Source of the DNA: Haemonchus contortus
Lineage: Eukaryota > Nematoda > Chromadorea > Rhabditida > Trichostrongylidae
Direction of reading: 5' to 3'
Assembly (NCBI GenBank): GCA_000469685.2
Contig: LS997564.1
Location: forward strand, 8,148,591-8,212,590
Length of the DNA: 64,000 nt
The translations under genes were made by a program, and so were the position numbers. Shown one piece after another: positions 50,401-57,425 of the stretch. A model generated the notes under the pieces. It saw only the letters and a program-made list of their open reading frames with translations. It did not search any database and had not been told where the DNA came from. Position 1 is the stretch's first letter. Each line of letters starts with the position of its first letter.

Positions 50401-53400
50401 GGCATCCGGCCCTCCTTAGCGGGCTAATTGGCACAGGACTTGTTCGGAACAATAAAAGCGCTGACTTACACATTAACTGGGCCCTTAAAGTTATAGTACG
50501 GGTCAAATTCGCATTAAAACCCCACTGGACTTCTGTAAAAAGTAGTGGGTGCAATCCCCGACGGGATTGATGTAGGCTACACTTTATACTTGGGTAACCT
50601 CGCTTAGCTGTCCATTTTAGGGTTATAAAGGCTCTTCTACAGTAACTTACTGTATTCCTAGTGAATTGCCTAGTTTAATGATACGGTAGGTGATATTTTT
50701 GAACTGGTTAAAAAGGCCAATTTTCGAAAGATTGATGGCCAATTTTTGGCCCATATACGACTTGGATATATTGCTAGACCAAAAATTAGCTCAAAATCCA
50801 GAATCCGTCGATTCATCTGTGTACACAAACCCCTGTTTTGCTGAACCTATCCCAATGGTAGTCACTGGTACTGGGTGGCCATTGATTAAAGGACTTTTGA
50901 AGGTGCATGGGCAGTAACTGTAGGCACATTGTCTCTGTATGCGTATGTGTTTCTAAGAATGATCGAGCTGTAGTTTCTTCTGGAACAATGCTATGGCAGC
51001 GATGTTTGTTAAGCTCTCAAACGGGGGAAAAATCGGAGAAAATCAACACACAACGCCGAGTGCCCGAACATTGCACTAACTCGACTTCGATTCGCACCTA
51101 GAAATTCCCCCGTCTGTGGGTATGAAGAGGGTTTATGTCTAGTCATGGATGCCCATGATACCTCCCGGACTGATAAGTTTGTCAGAGGTCCTTACCGCTT
51201 TCGCATTTGATCGAGACGATCTCGTTTCGAGCTCGGATCTCCGCTGTCTCCACTAGAATCTCATTATGAGCTCCGAGCACTTTGATACGGACAAAATATG
51301 CCACTCCGGTCGGAAGTTTTGGTATCTGAAACGAGAGGAAATGGTAGAATCTCCAAATAACTAGTGATAAATACCCACCTGCACTCGATACTGGTGATTG
51401 GGTCCTTTGTAGGGAATAATTCCCGAGTGTACCATCCAATGTTTGTCCTTTTCAGCACGATATTCGACGAGGAAGCCCTTTACATCAGTTTCAGGATGGT
51501 CTCCTTAATAGGCATGGGTTCATAATGGATCGGTGGCACCGGGCGGCCAAACGAGACATACCTGTCTGGATTCCCTCCCATTCGACGGTCAAAAGGCTTT
51601 CCGTCCCTCGTGACTCTCGTCGGACACGTAGAGATTCTGGAATTTTCTCGAAATCAAACTCCAGCAACGTTTTCAATCCTTCCCAGGTTTTTGAAAGTGA
51701 AAAGAAACCAATGCTAAAGGTGTTCCTGGCTCGGTTCCGTATTTGTGGATGTTTTTACCTAAGCAGTCCATTAGAGAACCTTTCAAGCGTATATAGTGTC
51801 TGTCTAAGGATGTGGCAGCATATCAATGGAGTAAAACTGGTTTCACCAATTGCAATCTGTCCATTCTTACGTTTCTCTTACTAGCGAAAATTCTCCCAAC
51901 TGAATCCTACCCAAAGACCGGTCCCAATAAAGCCAAAAAAAACGGGCCACCCAATCAGGATAGATGAAAAAATGGCGGAAACATTTATACTTGTATACAC
52001 ACCCGATACCTCGCTGCGGGAGAACCCTCCTACACCGTGTTGGAGTGCCTAACAGGTTGACCTATTACCAGCCGCTGTCAAGCTCATTCCTTGCCGTACC
52101 GTAGGGATAGGATCGTAGGAATAGGATCGGTGATTAAAGATAAAGGTCATTGTCACAGTAAAAAAGAAATGAGGGGTTCGTCCATTCCCAAACAGGCCAC
52201 GTTCCCGTAAACCATCGGTTTCAGCTATTCCTTTCCCCAACTTGAAGATACGGAGAAAGTGGGAAGCCAGAAGAAAATTTCGTTTGCATTTGAAATATGT
52301 CAGAAGCTCTTTGGGAGAAGTTTTTCTTCCATGGGAATTGCTACAGCACAACATCATTAGCAAGTCAAATACTCCACTACTTGATGTGAATTTTTTGAGT
52401 TTCCCCCCTTACTGTTACATGGCGAAAGCTCGGATCCGCCCTGAATATGGGAACATTCTTAGACGGCGGCCTCGCCAAGAAGCATGTTGCTTGGGCTTCT
52501 ATTTAACGCCCATTCCGGTAGAGGTAGATTACTGAGTTGGGTTAGATTTTTTTAGCAAATTGTACGGTCCTGGAGAAGCTATGAATATATGATAGCACTG
52601 GACTCATCGGTACAGTTCCCTATCCCGTACGACTCCTTTTGATTGTTCCCAGTATGGAAAAAGGCGAAGTCCAGGTCCCAGTAGCATCTCGGCTGGGGAA
52701 GGGGCACTTCACCTTGAACAAAACGAAAGTCGTAAATTCGTTTTCTCTTTAAAAGACTAGGATTACCCACACCAATACTTTTCTACGAAACTCTCGTCAG
52801 AATTGTAAATGAGGGGTTTTGTAGAGTGCAAGTGATATTTTTCCCAGGTTTATCGGTTCGAGTAGCGCCCTGGTCGTAAAAATGTCAACGGCAATAAAAT
52901 TGAAATGCTAGTTTTTGATTTTTTTTAGGACGTGTGTAACATTTTTCGGGAATACCTTTTTGAAAACTGTGTCCGCCATTGAAAAATAGAGAATTTCATC
53001 TTTTTTCACAAGTCTCGTACTCATACATGAAAAATGGTCGTTTTCAGAAATTCTTGTGACTTGCAAATGTCGAGAAAATTCCATACTGGTAAAAACTTAA
53101 TTAGTCAGTCGGTTGTAGGAATAACTTTGCTAAATAAAATTCCTCGAAAGTGTGACCTTCGAAAATTTGTGGGAGAGGCTAAATAGGTCAATTTCGTTCT
53201 AAGATGCGCCATGCATACGATACGCAATTAGGGTCAAATTTCATTTGAATGCGCATTTATCGTACGCAATGAATATGGGGAAGCAGATGAGGGGTCCTGG
53301 CCATACCATTACCAAATACATAGTAATGTAAAACTATGGCATAGTTCTACCTATGTTTATAAATGCTAGAGCCACTTTATTTTATAATTTTTTCAAAAAT

Positions 53401-54687
53401 AACCAACGTAAAAACCAAAAAAGTTTATCATCTTCTTTCCCACATTTAGATCTCCCACACGGTTCACTCTGTTCTTATCATTTCCCGAAAAAATTGGCAG
53501 AGTTCACGGGGAATCATTCTGATAACCCTTCTTTTCCTCCACCTCCTCTTCTCCCACTGAGTCGAGTGTGATCCCCTAATAATTGTGGCCATCCACTCCA
53601 TGATTGTTCGTGCTTAAATTTCAGCTCTGCAGACATTCAAGGGAGTCCATACTTATGAGCGACTAGCGGCTGTGCGCCCCATACAAATGGATTGATTGAT
53701 TTCCGCTAGATAAATTCGATTATCGTATTATCCAGGCAGATGCTAGATAAATTCGATTTATCTAGACAATCACTTGAATGAGCTCGATGGTTTTCATCAG
53801 TTTTCATCAGTGAGTACTGCCAGTTCAAAGTGTTCAAACAAAGGGTCGATTACCTGGCTGTCTGAGTGATCTTCAAAGTAAAACACTTCTCTCAGTGTTC
53901 TAGTGTGTTTGGCCGAGGAACAGGTCTGCAGAGGGTTCGATCTGGGTTGACGAGGGGTTGAAGTTTATAAGATTCACTTACAGAAACCCCTATGACAGTC
54001 CTTTTTCAACGTTGAAGCCGATTTACCAACTTGCACCTAGCTTGGGTGCTTACAGGGTGCATTGAAATGCACGATCGTTCCCATGGAGTTGACGAAATCT
54101 CTGTGGGTAATTAGGCTGTCCTGACCCACATTGGATAGCTGCCAGAGAGGTTTCCCACACCATGCATGGGAGAAGCCGTGGACTGGCAAGAAAACTCATT
54201 GATAGCCTCAACCTGGTTTTTTTTTGCCAGAAACAGAGATAAGTGATCAAAAGGGGTGTAGATAGAGGTCCCCCTGTTTCGAAAGCTGTCGTTCATCAAT
54301 CAACAAATCCGTGGAGGGGTTAAGATGATAGAAATGCGAAGGCATAATCACGTCGTCCATATACGTCCACATACACATATAACCAGATTTGGCAAGGACA
54401 GCAGATCTAGCAGCAGCAGCAGGATCTTTATCAATGATTATCACGCAAACCACTCAACATATCACCTTCGGCGGCTACCCCTCCCCATCCCTACACACTC
54501 CCTTCCCCACGCCGCAATTCATTCCCCCCACCCCGTATGTGCCGACGCGAAAGCACTAAACAGGGCCCATCAACATGAATAATGGAATAAGATGATCGAT
54601 TGATGTGTGATAGATTTCGATACCTGCGAAGGCGAAAAATGAAATGAACAGGAGGATCACGAGCATTCCCCTCGAAAATGGACCCAT
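18892..54687 (-). CDS. let-805: LET-805/myotactin: giant fibronectin-III transmembrane adhesion protein
   Basis: Complete gene, about 106 exons and 13,296 coding nt, or about 4,431 residues; C. elegans LET-805 is of similar size. Order: signal peptide (1-21), about 36 fibronectin-III modules (22-3880), one transmembrane helix (about 3894-3915), cytoplasmic tail (3916-4431). Modules show the B-strand Trp (for example LTVEWE, VSWRPP, IKWVPP) and the F-strand Tyr (YxVxVxA). No Ig, kinase or phosphatase domain was found, which separates it from sidekick, twitchin and LAR. Known role: an epidermal receptor at fibrous organelles needed for muscle-epidermis attachment. Splice phase agrees at every junction I checked, so the copy looks functional. 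Introns are large only at the ends (intron 1 2.9 kb, intron 4 2.0 kb, tail introns up to 4.2 kb). The name rests on architecture, since no alignment was possible. Confidence 0.87.
19505..19887 (-). CDS. let-805: let-805 exon 102 read-through: alternative short C-terminus
   Basis: If the GTGAAT donor at 19515 is not used, translation continues four codons to ...NYDYGES-stop at 19505. If it is used, phase 1 joins exactly to exon 103 (19434, TFSSSRHHETRSS...), adding 102 residues. Both reading frames are intact. Two tail forms are known for the C. elegans protein, though I cannot say they correspond. Confidence 0.5.
21689..24020 (-). CDS. let-805: let-805 exons 96-98: cytoplasmic G-Y-x-x-G-Y-K repeats
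   Basis: Exons 23876-24020, 23722-23818, 21689-21835 (residues about 3966-4095). They encode four copies of a motif: DGYMKGYKDANK, EGYVKGLKDAGM, SGFMQGYKDGNS and QGYVDGFKEGAG. The consensus is G-[YF]-[MV]-x-G-[YLF]-K-[DE]. Spacer lengths vary and two copies span splice junctions, so the reading is also a check on the splicing. Function unknown to me; a docking or intermediate-filament contact is only a guess. Confidence 0.85.
22440..22705 (-). repeat. tRNA-derived SINE, reverse copy in let-805 intron 97
   Basis: Reverse complement shows the tail (GTACGCCCCGCATTCGAATT), body (GTGGCCAGCC-like, ACAAGTCAGTGCTTTTATCA), and head with A-box-like GGCGAATGCCACCACGACCA and B-box-like ATCAAATCTC near 22660. 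Same family as 16.74 kb. Confidence 0.75.
23163..23215. repeat. Perfect 17-bp hairpin with extended stem
   Basis: Left arm GGAACAGTTCCTGGGCC (23169-23185), loop CCTATTT, right arm GGCCCAGGAACTGTTCC (23193-23209), an exact inverted repeat. Beyond a 2x2 mismatch, GTCC (23163-23166) pairs with GGAC (23212-23215). It lies in let-805 intron 97, so either strand could be transcribed. Confidence 0.9.
23365..23430 (+). repeat. SINE tail fragment
   Basis: GAGGTCGAATGCAGGGCGCA followed by TCCCAGAACGAGATTATTCG and ATGCCGAAA matches the 3' end of the SINE family; nothing upstream belongs to it. Confidence 0.6.
24850..25140 (+). repeat. tRNA-derived SINE, near full length
   Basis: A-box-like GAGGTGGTAGAGTGGCATGT, B-box AGGATCGAATCCCGG, body TGGTGCCAGACTCAGGATAA and AAAGCGCTGACTTTTACATT, tail CTGAACGGAAGTCGAGTGCG and GGGATTGATTAACGTCCAAA. 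It lies in let-805 intron 95, antisense to the gene. Confidence 0.83.
25741..25795. repeat. C-rich low-complexity tract
   Basis: A run of about 14 C followed by alternating CCCC/TT and CTCC units up to about 25795. On the minus (let-805) strand it is G-rich with several G runs. Confidence 0.85.
28262..28469 (-). CDS. let-805: let-805 exons 94-95: juxtamembrane segment
   Basis: Exons 28400-28469 and 28262-28337 (residues about 3918-3965). The first is basic just inside the membrane (RYRTRKEHRRMVTNGQHV) and the second is helical (NMEANLRSLESRLDKMRG), probably a short coiled coil. The exon 95 donor is GTGAGT in phase 1. A 4.2-kb intron (28261-24021) follows. Confidence 0.85.
28625..28733 (-). 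CDS. let-805: let-805 exon 93: transmembrane helix
   Basis: The exon encodes ASPYLAAGWPWWW followed by a run of eleven leucines and ILLCCCLLWCLQ, residues about 3881-3917. The Trp cluster marks the outer membrane face and the Cys cluster may be palmitoylated on the inner face. It joins exon 92 in phase 1 and exon 94 in phase 2, and exon 94 starts with the basic stop-transfer RYRTRKEHRR. This fixes the protein as type I. Confidence 0.93.
29008..29070 (-). CDS. let-805: Possible cassette exon ahead of the transmembrane exon
   Basis: Inside the 529-nt intron between exons 92 and 93 sits a 63-nt open segment flanked by GACGCAG and GTGAGT. It starts and ends in phase 1 and would insert DVDHHHRRCHCDSRMAWLP-like sequence in frame. 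The His/Arg/Cys composition is unlike the rest of the protein, so it may be chance. Confidence 0.2.
29263..31765 (-). CDS. let-805: let-805 exons 84-92: membrane-proximal extracellular region
   Basis: Exons 31610-31765, 31324-31458, 31187-31270, 31061-31129, 30151-30228, 29981-30093, 29589-29658, 29458-29535, 29263-29392 (residues about 3577-3880). It holds module 36 (VSMSWEPVELDMATHYQ, LCYLVFNLPHNPSEYIF) and a last diverged unit. That unit (YYVVVDERDPPGE, KLKIPYYVAASYD, LGDGTVIGGYLNYPLVKGK) resembles the membrane-proximal segment of receptor tyrosine phosphatases. Exon 91 ends at a GC donor; no GT donor keeps the frame as well. Confidence 0.84.
32164..34823 (-). CDS. let-805: let-805 exons 72-83: FN3 modules 30-35
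   Basis: Exons 34599-34823, 34294-34452, 34094-34238, 33866-34035, 33608-33801, 33403-33550, 33174-33350, 32985-33067, 32792-32892, 32598-32733, 32286-32510, 32164-32227 (residues about 2968-3576). Cores: EALVTWDLPDK, GFKWDAPECVHQNGNVSQY, AIQLTWLPPYPEKAIVTAY, NLKVKWTPPAVIGEK, MLHVDWVPPEIFDPEQRE and TLHVEWEPVWGRSHSGYI. Between exons 83 and 84, 32163-31766 contains an open stretch I left as intron because direct joining keeps phase and fold. Confidence 0.84.
34880..36943 (-). CDS. let-805: let-805 exons 62-71: FN3 modules 25-29
   Basis: Exons 36750-36943, 36554-36690, 36310-36498, 36047-36254, 35863-35982, 35733-35805, 35578-35666, 35349-35507, 35167-35292, 34880-34975 (residues about 2504-2967). 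Cores: SIEASWRPPLDPNGVITGY, ADVTWSQPDCELRNGKITG, ALEISFAAPSPPHGNIDYY, SITLRFEGVPQEQ and ITWTPPSEDSWRCDDVEF. In modules 27 and 28 the B-strand Trp is Phe, a conservative change. Confidence 0.86.
37000..38771 (-). CDS. let-805: let-805 exons 52-61: FN3 modules 21-24
   Basis: Exons 38671-38771, 38468-38610, 38341-38414, 38091-38284, 37860-38036, 37711-37802, 37534-37657, 37350-37469, 37180-37292, 37000-37121 (residues about 2084-2503). Cores: DFFMVSWLPPYPPYGPHD, SLHIKWVPPIDPKGHITQY, ALDVQWSGVLDSQNRVKGY and VRVNWQAPVKGSWLCSN. The intron between exons 52 and 53 is 60 nt and has no in-frame stop, so retention would add 20 residues. Exon 58 ends at a GC donor. Confidence 0.86.
38831..40588 (-). CDS. 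let-805: let-805 exons 43-51: FN3 modules 16 (end) to 20
   Basis: Exons 40516-40588, 40308-40453, 40013-40220, 39822-39950, 39670-39770, 39457-39615, 39274-39400, 39016-39219, 38831-38954 (residues about 1661-2083). Cores: SVTIEWDSRNREAGGFIV, DVRVSWSRPAKDTWMCD, EVHVQWLAPLVQRGTIVGY and SLSFQWEPVDCSQRHG. The recurring linker GAPGAVRDLRV before module 19 is repeated almost exactly before module 25 (GAPGAVRDMTAV), suggesting block duplication. Confidence 0.87.
40780..40900 (-). repeat. tRNA-like element in let-805 intron 42
   Basis: The reverse complement reads GCGGAAGTGGCGCAGTGCCC with an A-box-like start and later GGATCAAATCCTC, a B-box-like block, at tRNA spacing. No clean cloverleaf. It is a second type of tRNA-derived repeat or a decayed tRNA. 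Confidence 0.45.
41097..42802 (-). CDS. let-805: let-805 exons 34-42: FN3 modules 13-16
   Basis: Exons 42666-42802, 42501-42596, 42285-42444, 42088-42228, 41933-42013, 41732-41866, 41533-41670, 41356-41454, 41097-41287 (residues about 1268-1660). Cores: RLQVSWRPPINPNGLITQY, DASVSWQAPPCLQ, NAHVVWQSPHPQSGYIDKY and SLTISWTVRPGDRNRV. Each module ends with the usual ATN/RAYTSRGPGPWS-like G-strand segment. The 508-nt intron that follows holds a tRNA-like element. Confidence 0.87.
42857..44638 (-). CDS. let-805: let-805 exons 22-33: FN3 modules 9-12, with micro-exons
   Basis: Exons 44503-44638, 44353-44443, 44275-44300, 44053-44212, 43961-43987, 43902-43939, 43734-43847, 43552-43669, 43382-43453, 43213-43326, 42986-43161, 42857-42932 (residues about 885-1267). 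Cores: DLHVEWRSEGDGRGVFGY, HVRVQWALPPQSTWGCAD, NPIITWQSRENVDDQ and QIRLTWAPLHESEWNCD. Exons of 26, 27 and 38 nt occur. The 26-nt exon was placed by its GTATGT donor, the only site giving a module boundary like its neighbour. Confidence 0.83.
45401..47433 (-). CDS. let-805: let-805 exons 14-21: FN3 modules 6-8
   Basis: Exons 47190-47433, 46968-47100, 46852-46891, 46122-46246, 45866-46064, 45680-45801, 45537-45623, 45401-45470 (residues about 545-884). Cores: VYLVWMPLAQHSNRIALFK, RNVVYWSTTGDNSRLLGYQ and RVRISWTFPTEDPACQTYF, each followed by an F-strand such as TYYLRVRAIDGSG. Exon 16 is only 40 nt. The exon 15 donor is ambiguous between two GTAC sites 18 nt apart (46968 or 46950), both in frame. 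Confidence 0.82.
47534..49196 (-). CDS. let-805: let-805 exons 5-13: FN3 modules 2-5
   Basis: Exons 49093-49196, 48929-49035, 48790-48866, 48632-48732, 48425-48574, 48310-48372, 47942-48250, 47790-47888, 47534-47720 (residues about 146-544). Module cores: SLAIKWDAPECGSIGEYQ, LHFTWNPISDDRAQHYE, GELVVHWQRP and VLRFSWSKPDCDE. Exon 11 (309 nt) carries almost a whole module in one exon, unlike the rest. The exon 6 donor is GTTCGA, chosen because it alone gives NYNIKIRAVD. Confidence 0.87.
50375..50580 (+). repeat. Decayed SINE in let-805 intron 4
   Basis: CGGGCTAATTGGCACAGGAC, AATAAAAGCGCTGACTTACA and CGGGATTGATGTAGGC echo the SINE body and tail of the 16.74-kb copy. The head is lost. Confidence 0.55.
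51196..51678 (-). CDS. let-805: let-805 exons 2-4: first FN3-like module
   Basis: Exons 51562-51678, 51379-51503, 51196-51325 (residues 22-145). The module reads ...SLLTVEWEGIQTGDHPETD, then KGFLVEYRAEKDKHW and LPTGVAYFVRIKVLGAHNE. Conserved Trp, Tyr and hydrophobic pattern fit a fibronectin-III fold, though the first part is diverged. Junction phases are 1, 1 and 0. A 2.0-kb intron follows (51195-49197) with a decayed SINE near 50.4-50.6 kb. Confidence 0.85.
51679..54623 (-). other. let-805: let-805 intron 1
   Basis: A 2.9-kb intron with no competing coding signal. It holds a palindrome at 53743-53765, a doubled TTTTCATCAG near 53795-53812, and AT-rich stretches. Large first introns of this kind often carry enhancers, but nothing here proves it. 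Confidence 0.55.
53743..53765. repeat. Palindrome with nearby direct copy
   Basis: CTAGATAAA-TTCGA-TTTATCTAG is a 9-bp perfect inverted repeat with a 5-nt loop. The 15-mer CTAGATAAATTCGAT also occurs 37 nt upstream at 53706-53720. Confidence 0.8.
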
Positions 54688-54690
54688 CAC
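54624..54690 (-). CDS. let-805: let-805 exon 1: spliced-leader acceptor and signal peptide
   Basis: On the minus strand ATTTCAG is followed by GTG and then the ATG at 54687. The exon encodes MGPFSRGMLVILLFISFFAF-A, a classical signal peptide with a hydrophobic core and small residues at the end. It stops in phase 1 at a GTATCG donor. The next exon begins GA, giving AG|LKTLLEF. The acceptor 3 nt before the start fits trans-splicing. Intron 1 then spans 54623-51679. Confidence 0.8.
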
Positions 54691-55930
54691 CTGAAATGAA
54701 TTTGACGGAAATCGATAGGGAATCAATAAAAATCGATCCGAAAACGAATGTTTTTCTCAGGGAGCTTTTCAGAAAAAAAGCCAAATATGAATGATCAATA
54801 GCTATTTTTAAAGAATCCGATGAACAGCAGGTATCGGAGAGGAATGGAAAATCATCGGCTTGTAATGCATCCTATCATCACGGGGAATTCCTGAGTCATC
54901 CCATCAGGAAGGGCCAAAGCCTGGGGAAGTGATGATTACGAAAGAGCGATGAAAAAGAATTGTACTGTGATCAGAGTGGTAAATGTGAAAAGTAATCGGA
55001 AAGAAAGGGTAAACAAATTTAACGATGTGATTATCAAGGTAAAAGAAAGGCCCTCAGAAAAATGATCGATCAACTGATGGGCCACGTCAACGACGTAATC
55101 CATTTCGGTCAGAAATGGTTCCTACTTTTCAAAGACAACTTTTCGCAAAGTGCCAATACTGATGCCAGAAAGGCGATTAATCGATTTATAAAAATTTTTT
55201 CGAGGATTTTTTTAAATCAACGATTTAGTAGGGTTGATGAAGGCATGCGAAAGAGAAATGATGGCTAGCCGAGAAATTTGTCACCGCACTGATAAGGACG
55301 AGTACGCACAACCCGCAACACGGTTCAAACCGAAAAAACAACAACGGAATTGAAAAAGGGTCTCGAAAAGAAAAATAAGCGACAAGGATACGGTATCAAG
55401 GCTTGGTGAAGTGAATATAGGAGGAAGAGACGCAATTCGATGGATATGAACGCGATAGCTTTGGAAGAGCTTGGCTACGGAGAACAAGCTTCATAGATCG
55501 ATAAGATCCTATTAAAAAATTTTATTTACTTGTTTATTTATTGAACCTTTTGACCATACTGATCTAATGACTGCGGTATACTTTGTGAACTCAAAAGGGC
55601 AACCTAAGGACACTACATGGAAAAGCATAGACGTAGAAGATCAGCGGTGGTGCCTTTTCTACGAGCGCCCATAAAGGAGTATGGCCTTCGTCAAAGACAA
55701 ACATTACTTTTCTGGAATCTGAAGGGCTGTTGTACGCCCCCACGGTCTCTAAGAGGTTTACATAGCCAGCTATGATCGCATGTGGGGATCTATTTGCGTT
55801 AACAGAAAACAGGAGATACCAGTAAGCAAAGCAATCGTTTATAAGATCGATTATTGATTGTCTGTTCATAGATTGAACAGTTTGGAATGTCCATAAGAGC
55901 GATTAATCGTTCCCAATCGACATTTGTAAA
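54691..55930. other. 5' flank of let-805
   Basis: Upstream of the let-805 start. AT-rich with repeated ATCGAT/TCGATT words and a TTTACTTGTTTATTTATTG tract near 55525. No TATA or other promoter element can be named with confidence. A short CAG repeat (AGCAGCAGCAGCAGG) lies near 54409, within intron 1 just downstream of exon 1. Confidence 0.4.
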
Positions 55931-55935
55931 TGAAA

Positions 55936-56098
55936 TGGCCATCTGTCGCCGAAAGTGGCCGACGACGAGCACAGCGACGATGGCCGAATTGGTGGCACGT
56001 CGACATTGTCGCCGTCGTCGTCGTCGGCATGTTCCACAGCTAGAAAAACCCAGACAGAGAATTTCTCCCATTGCACTCTTGCAAAGCGATTGTGAACC
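55936..56098 (+). CDS. Possible exon, Ser-rich
   Basis: One plus-strand frame reads NGHLSPKVADDEHSDDGRIG followed by a serine run and ACSTARKTQTENFSHC, to a stop at 56096-56098. Composition looks coding, but there is no clear start and other frames are open too because of the GTCGTC repeat. It could belong to the gene ending at 57.4 kb. Confidence 0.2.
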
Positions 56099-56859
56099 AC
56101 CGGAAGCACAAGGATGGAAAGTGAAAACTTGCTTTTGCAACGGGATGGGATGGGGGTGAGATGGCAATGAAAGGGAACTTGCTAGGGACATAAACGGGAC
56201 TAAGAAAACCATTATGAATGGGATGTATTGACAGAAACAAGTCGACCGTTCATATCATGGCGGCAGTTTATGAGGAACATCATAACGTCGGCCATCAAAA
56301 CAGGAGGTCTATCAAACACGGACGGAGAGACGTAAACGTAAACGCGAAGAGCAGCGACGAACGCCCGAAACACCTTCTTTGGGCGCTGGTTGTCAATCGT
56401 CATGCAAATATTGACAAGTACTAGAGCAATTCGATCAAGCAAAAACCACAACGAATCAAACAAAAACAAAACAATAAAATGGTCCGTAAAACTTGGTTTG
56501 AACAAAGGAAACCGATTACTCGAGTACGAGTACGAAGTAACGAGTTGATTGACCCGATCGCGGTATACGGTGAGTAGGTAGGTAGGTAGGTGGGGGGCGA
56601 GGCTGGTTGGTGGGGGTGACTGTCGTCTGGTGGGTGCATCGTAATGAATGAATGTCATCGGCTGTCGCCCATATCTCACGACCACATCTCACCACAGATG
56701 GAGTCGTCAAGGTAAGCAAACCACCAACGATTGCGCCGCGGCTATGGGCGACGGCATCTTTTGCTTCCGACCGATCGAATGACCCGTCCACGTCGTTCAT
56801 CGTCATCAAAGGGCCTATCATCAAATCGGCCCGCAAAAAAAAGCAACATTCACAACGAG

Positions 56860-57425
56860 TCGCGGTAGTGGCGGGGGCAACGCATGATGTGGTGGGGAAT
56901 GCGGGTTTGCTGGAGCAAATATTTGGTCAAGATAGGAACAAGACACGCTGGAAGCCGCCTGCCGTCAGCAGCGGTTCTTACTTATCACGGACACGATGGC
57001 GGCGGCGGCAAGAATTCTTGGCAATCCACAAAAGCATATACACCTATGCCGGGTTTATTCGTATACGGTTCGGTCGGTTTGTATGGCTGAGGATGGAATG
57101 CGATGGCTGGGCAATAGGGCGTGGTGCGATCGCTGCATCTTGATACCACCTATTCTCTCCATTCCCACTGGCCAAAAACACAAACGGGTTCGTCGGCATC
57201 GCACTGCGGCGACACCATGCTAGGAGGCAGCGATCTCCAACAGCCCACGAATGGGCAGTAGATACGGGAGCCCAACCTGCCAGTAGGCAACACCCAGACC
57301 TACTGTCCGATCTTCTTGACGAAACGGAATCGATGTATATTGATCGCAATGATTCCCACAGAAATGGAACCGGTCAGTTTTGTCGTCAAGGAGAATGTCG
57401 CGAGCCGCTTGAACACCCCCGTTAA
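56860..57425 (+). CDS. Candidate 3' exons of an unrecognised gene
   Basis: A C-rich, CpG-containing stretch with coding character. A last exon from 57231 (after GGAGGCAG) reads RSPTAHEWAVDTGAQPASRQ, then HPDLLSDLLDETESMYIDRN, and ends CRQGECREPLEHPR-stop at 57423-57425. Upstream, GNAGLLEQIF (near 56899-56928) and, after CGTCAGCAG, LTYHGHDGGGGKNSWQ and MPGLFVYGS (to about 57070) may be earlier exons joined by a 44-nt intron. The 5' end was not found. No family recognised. Confidence 0.35.
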
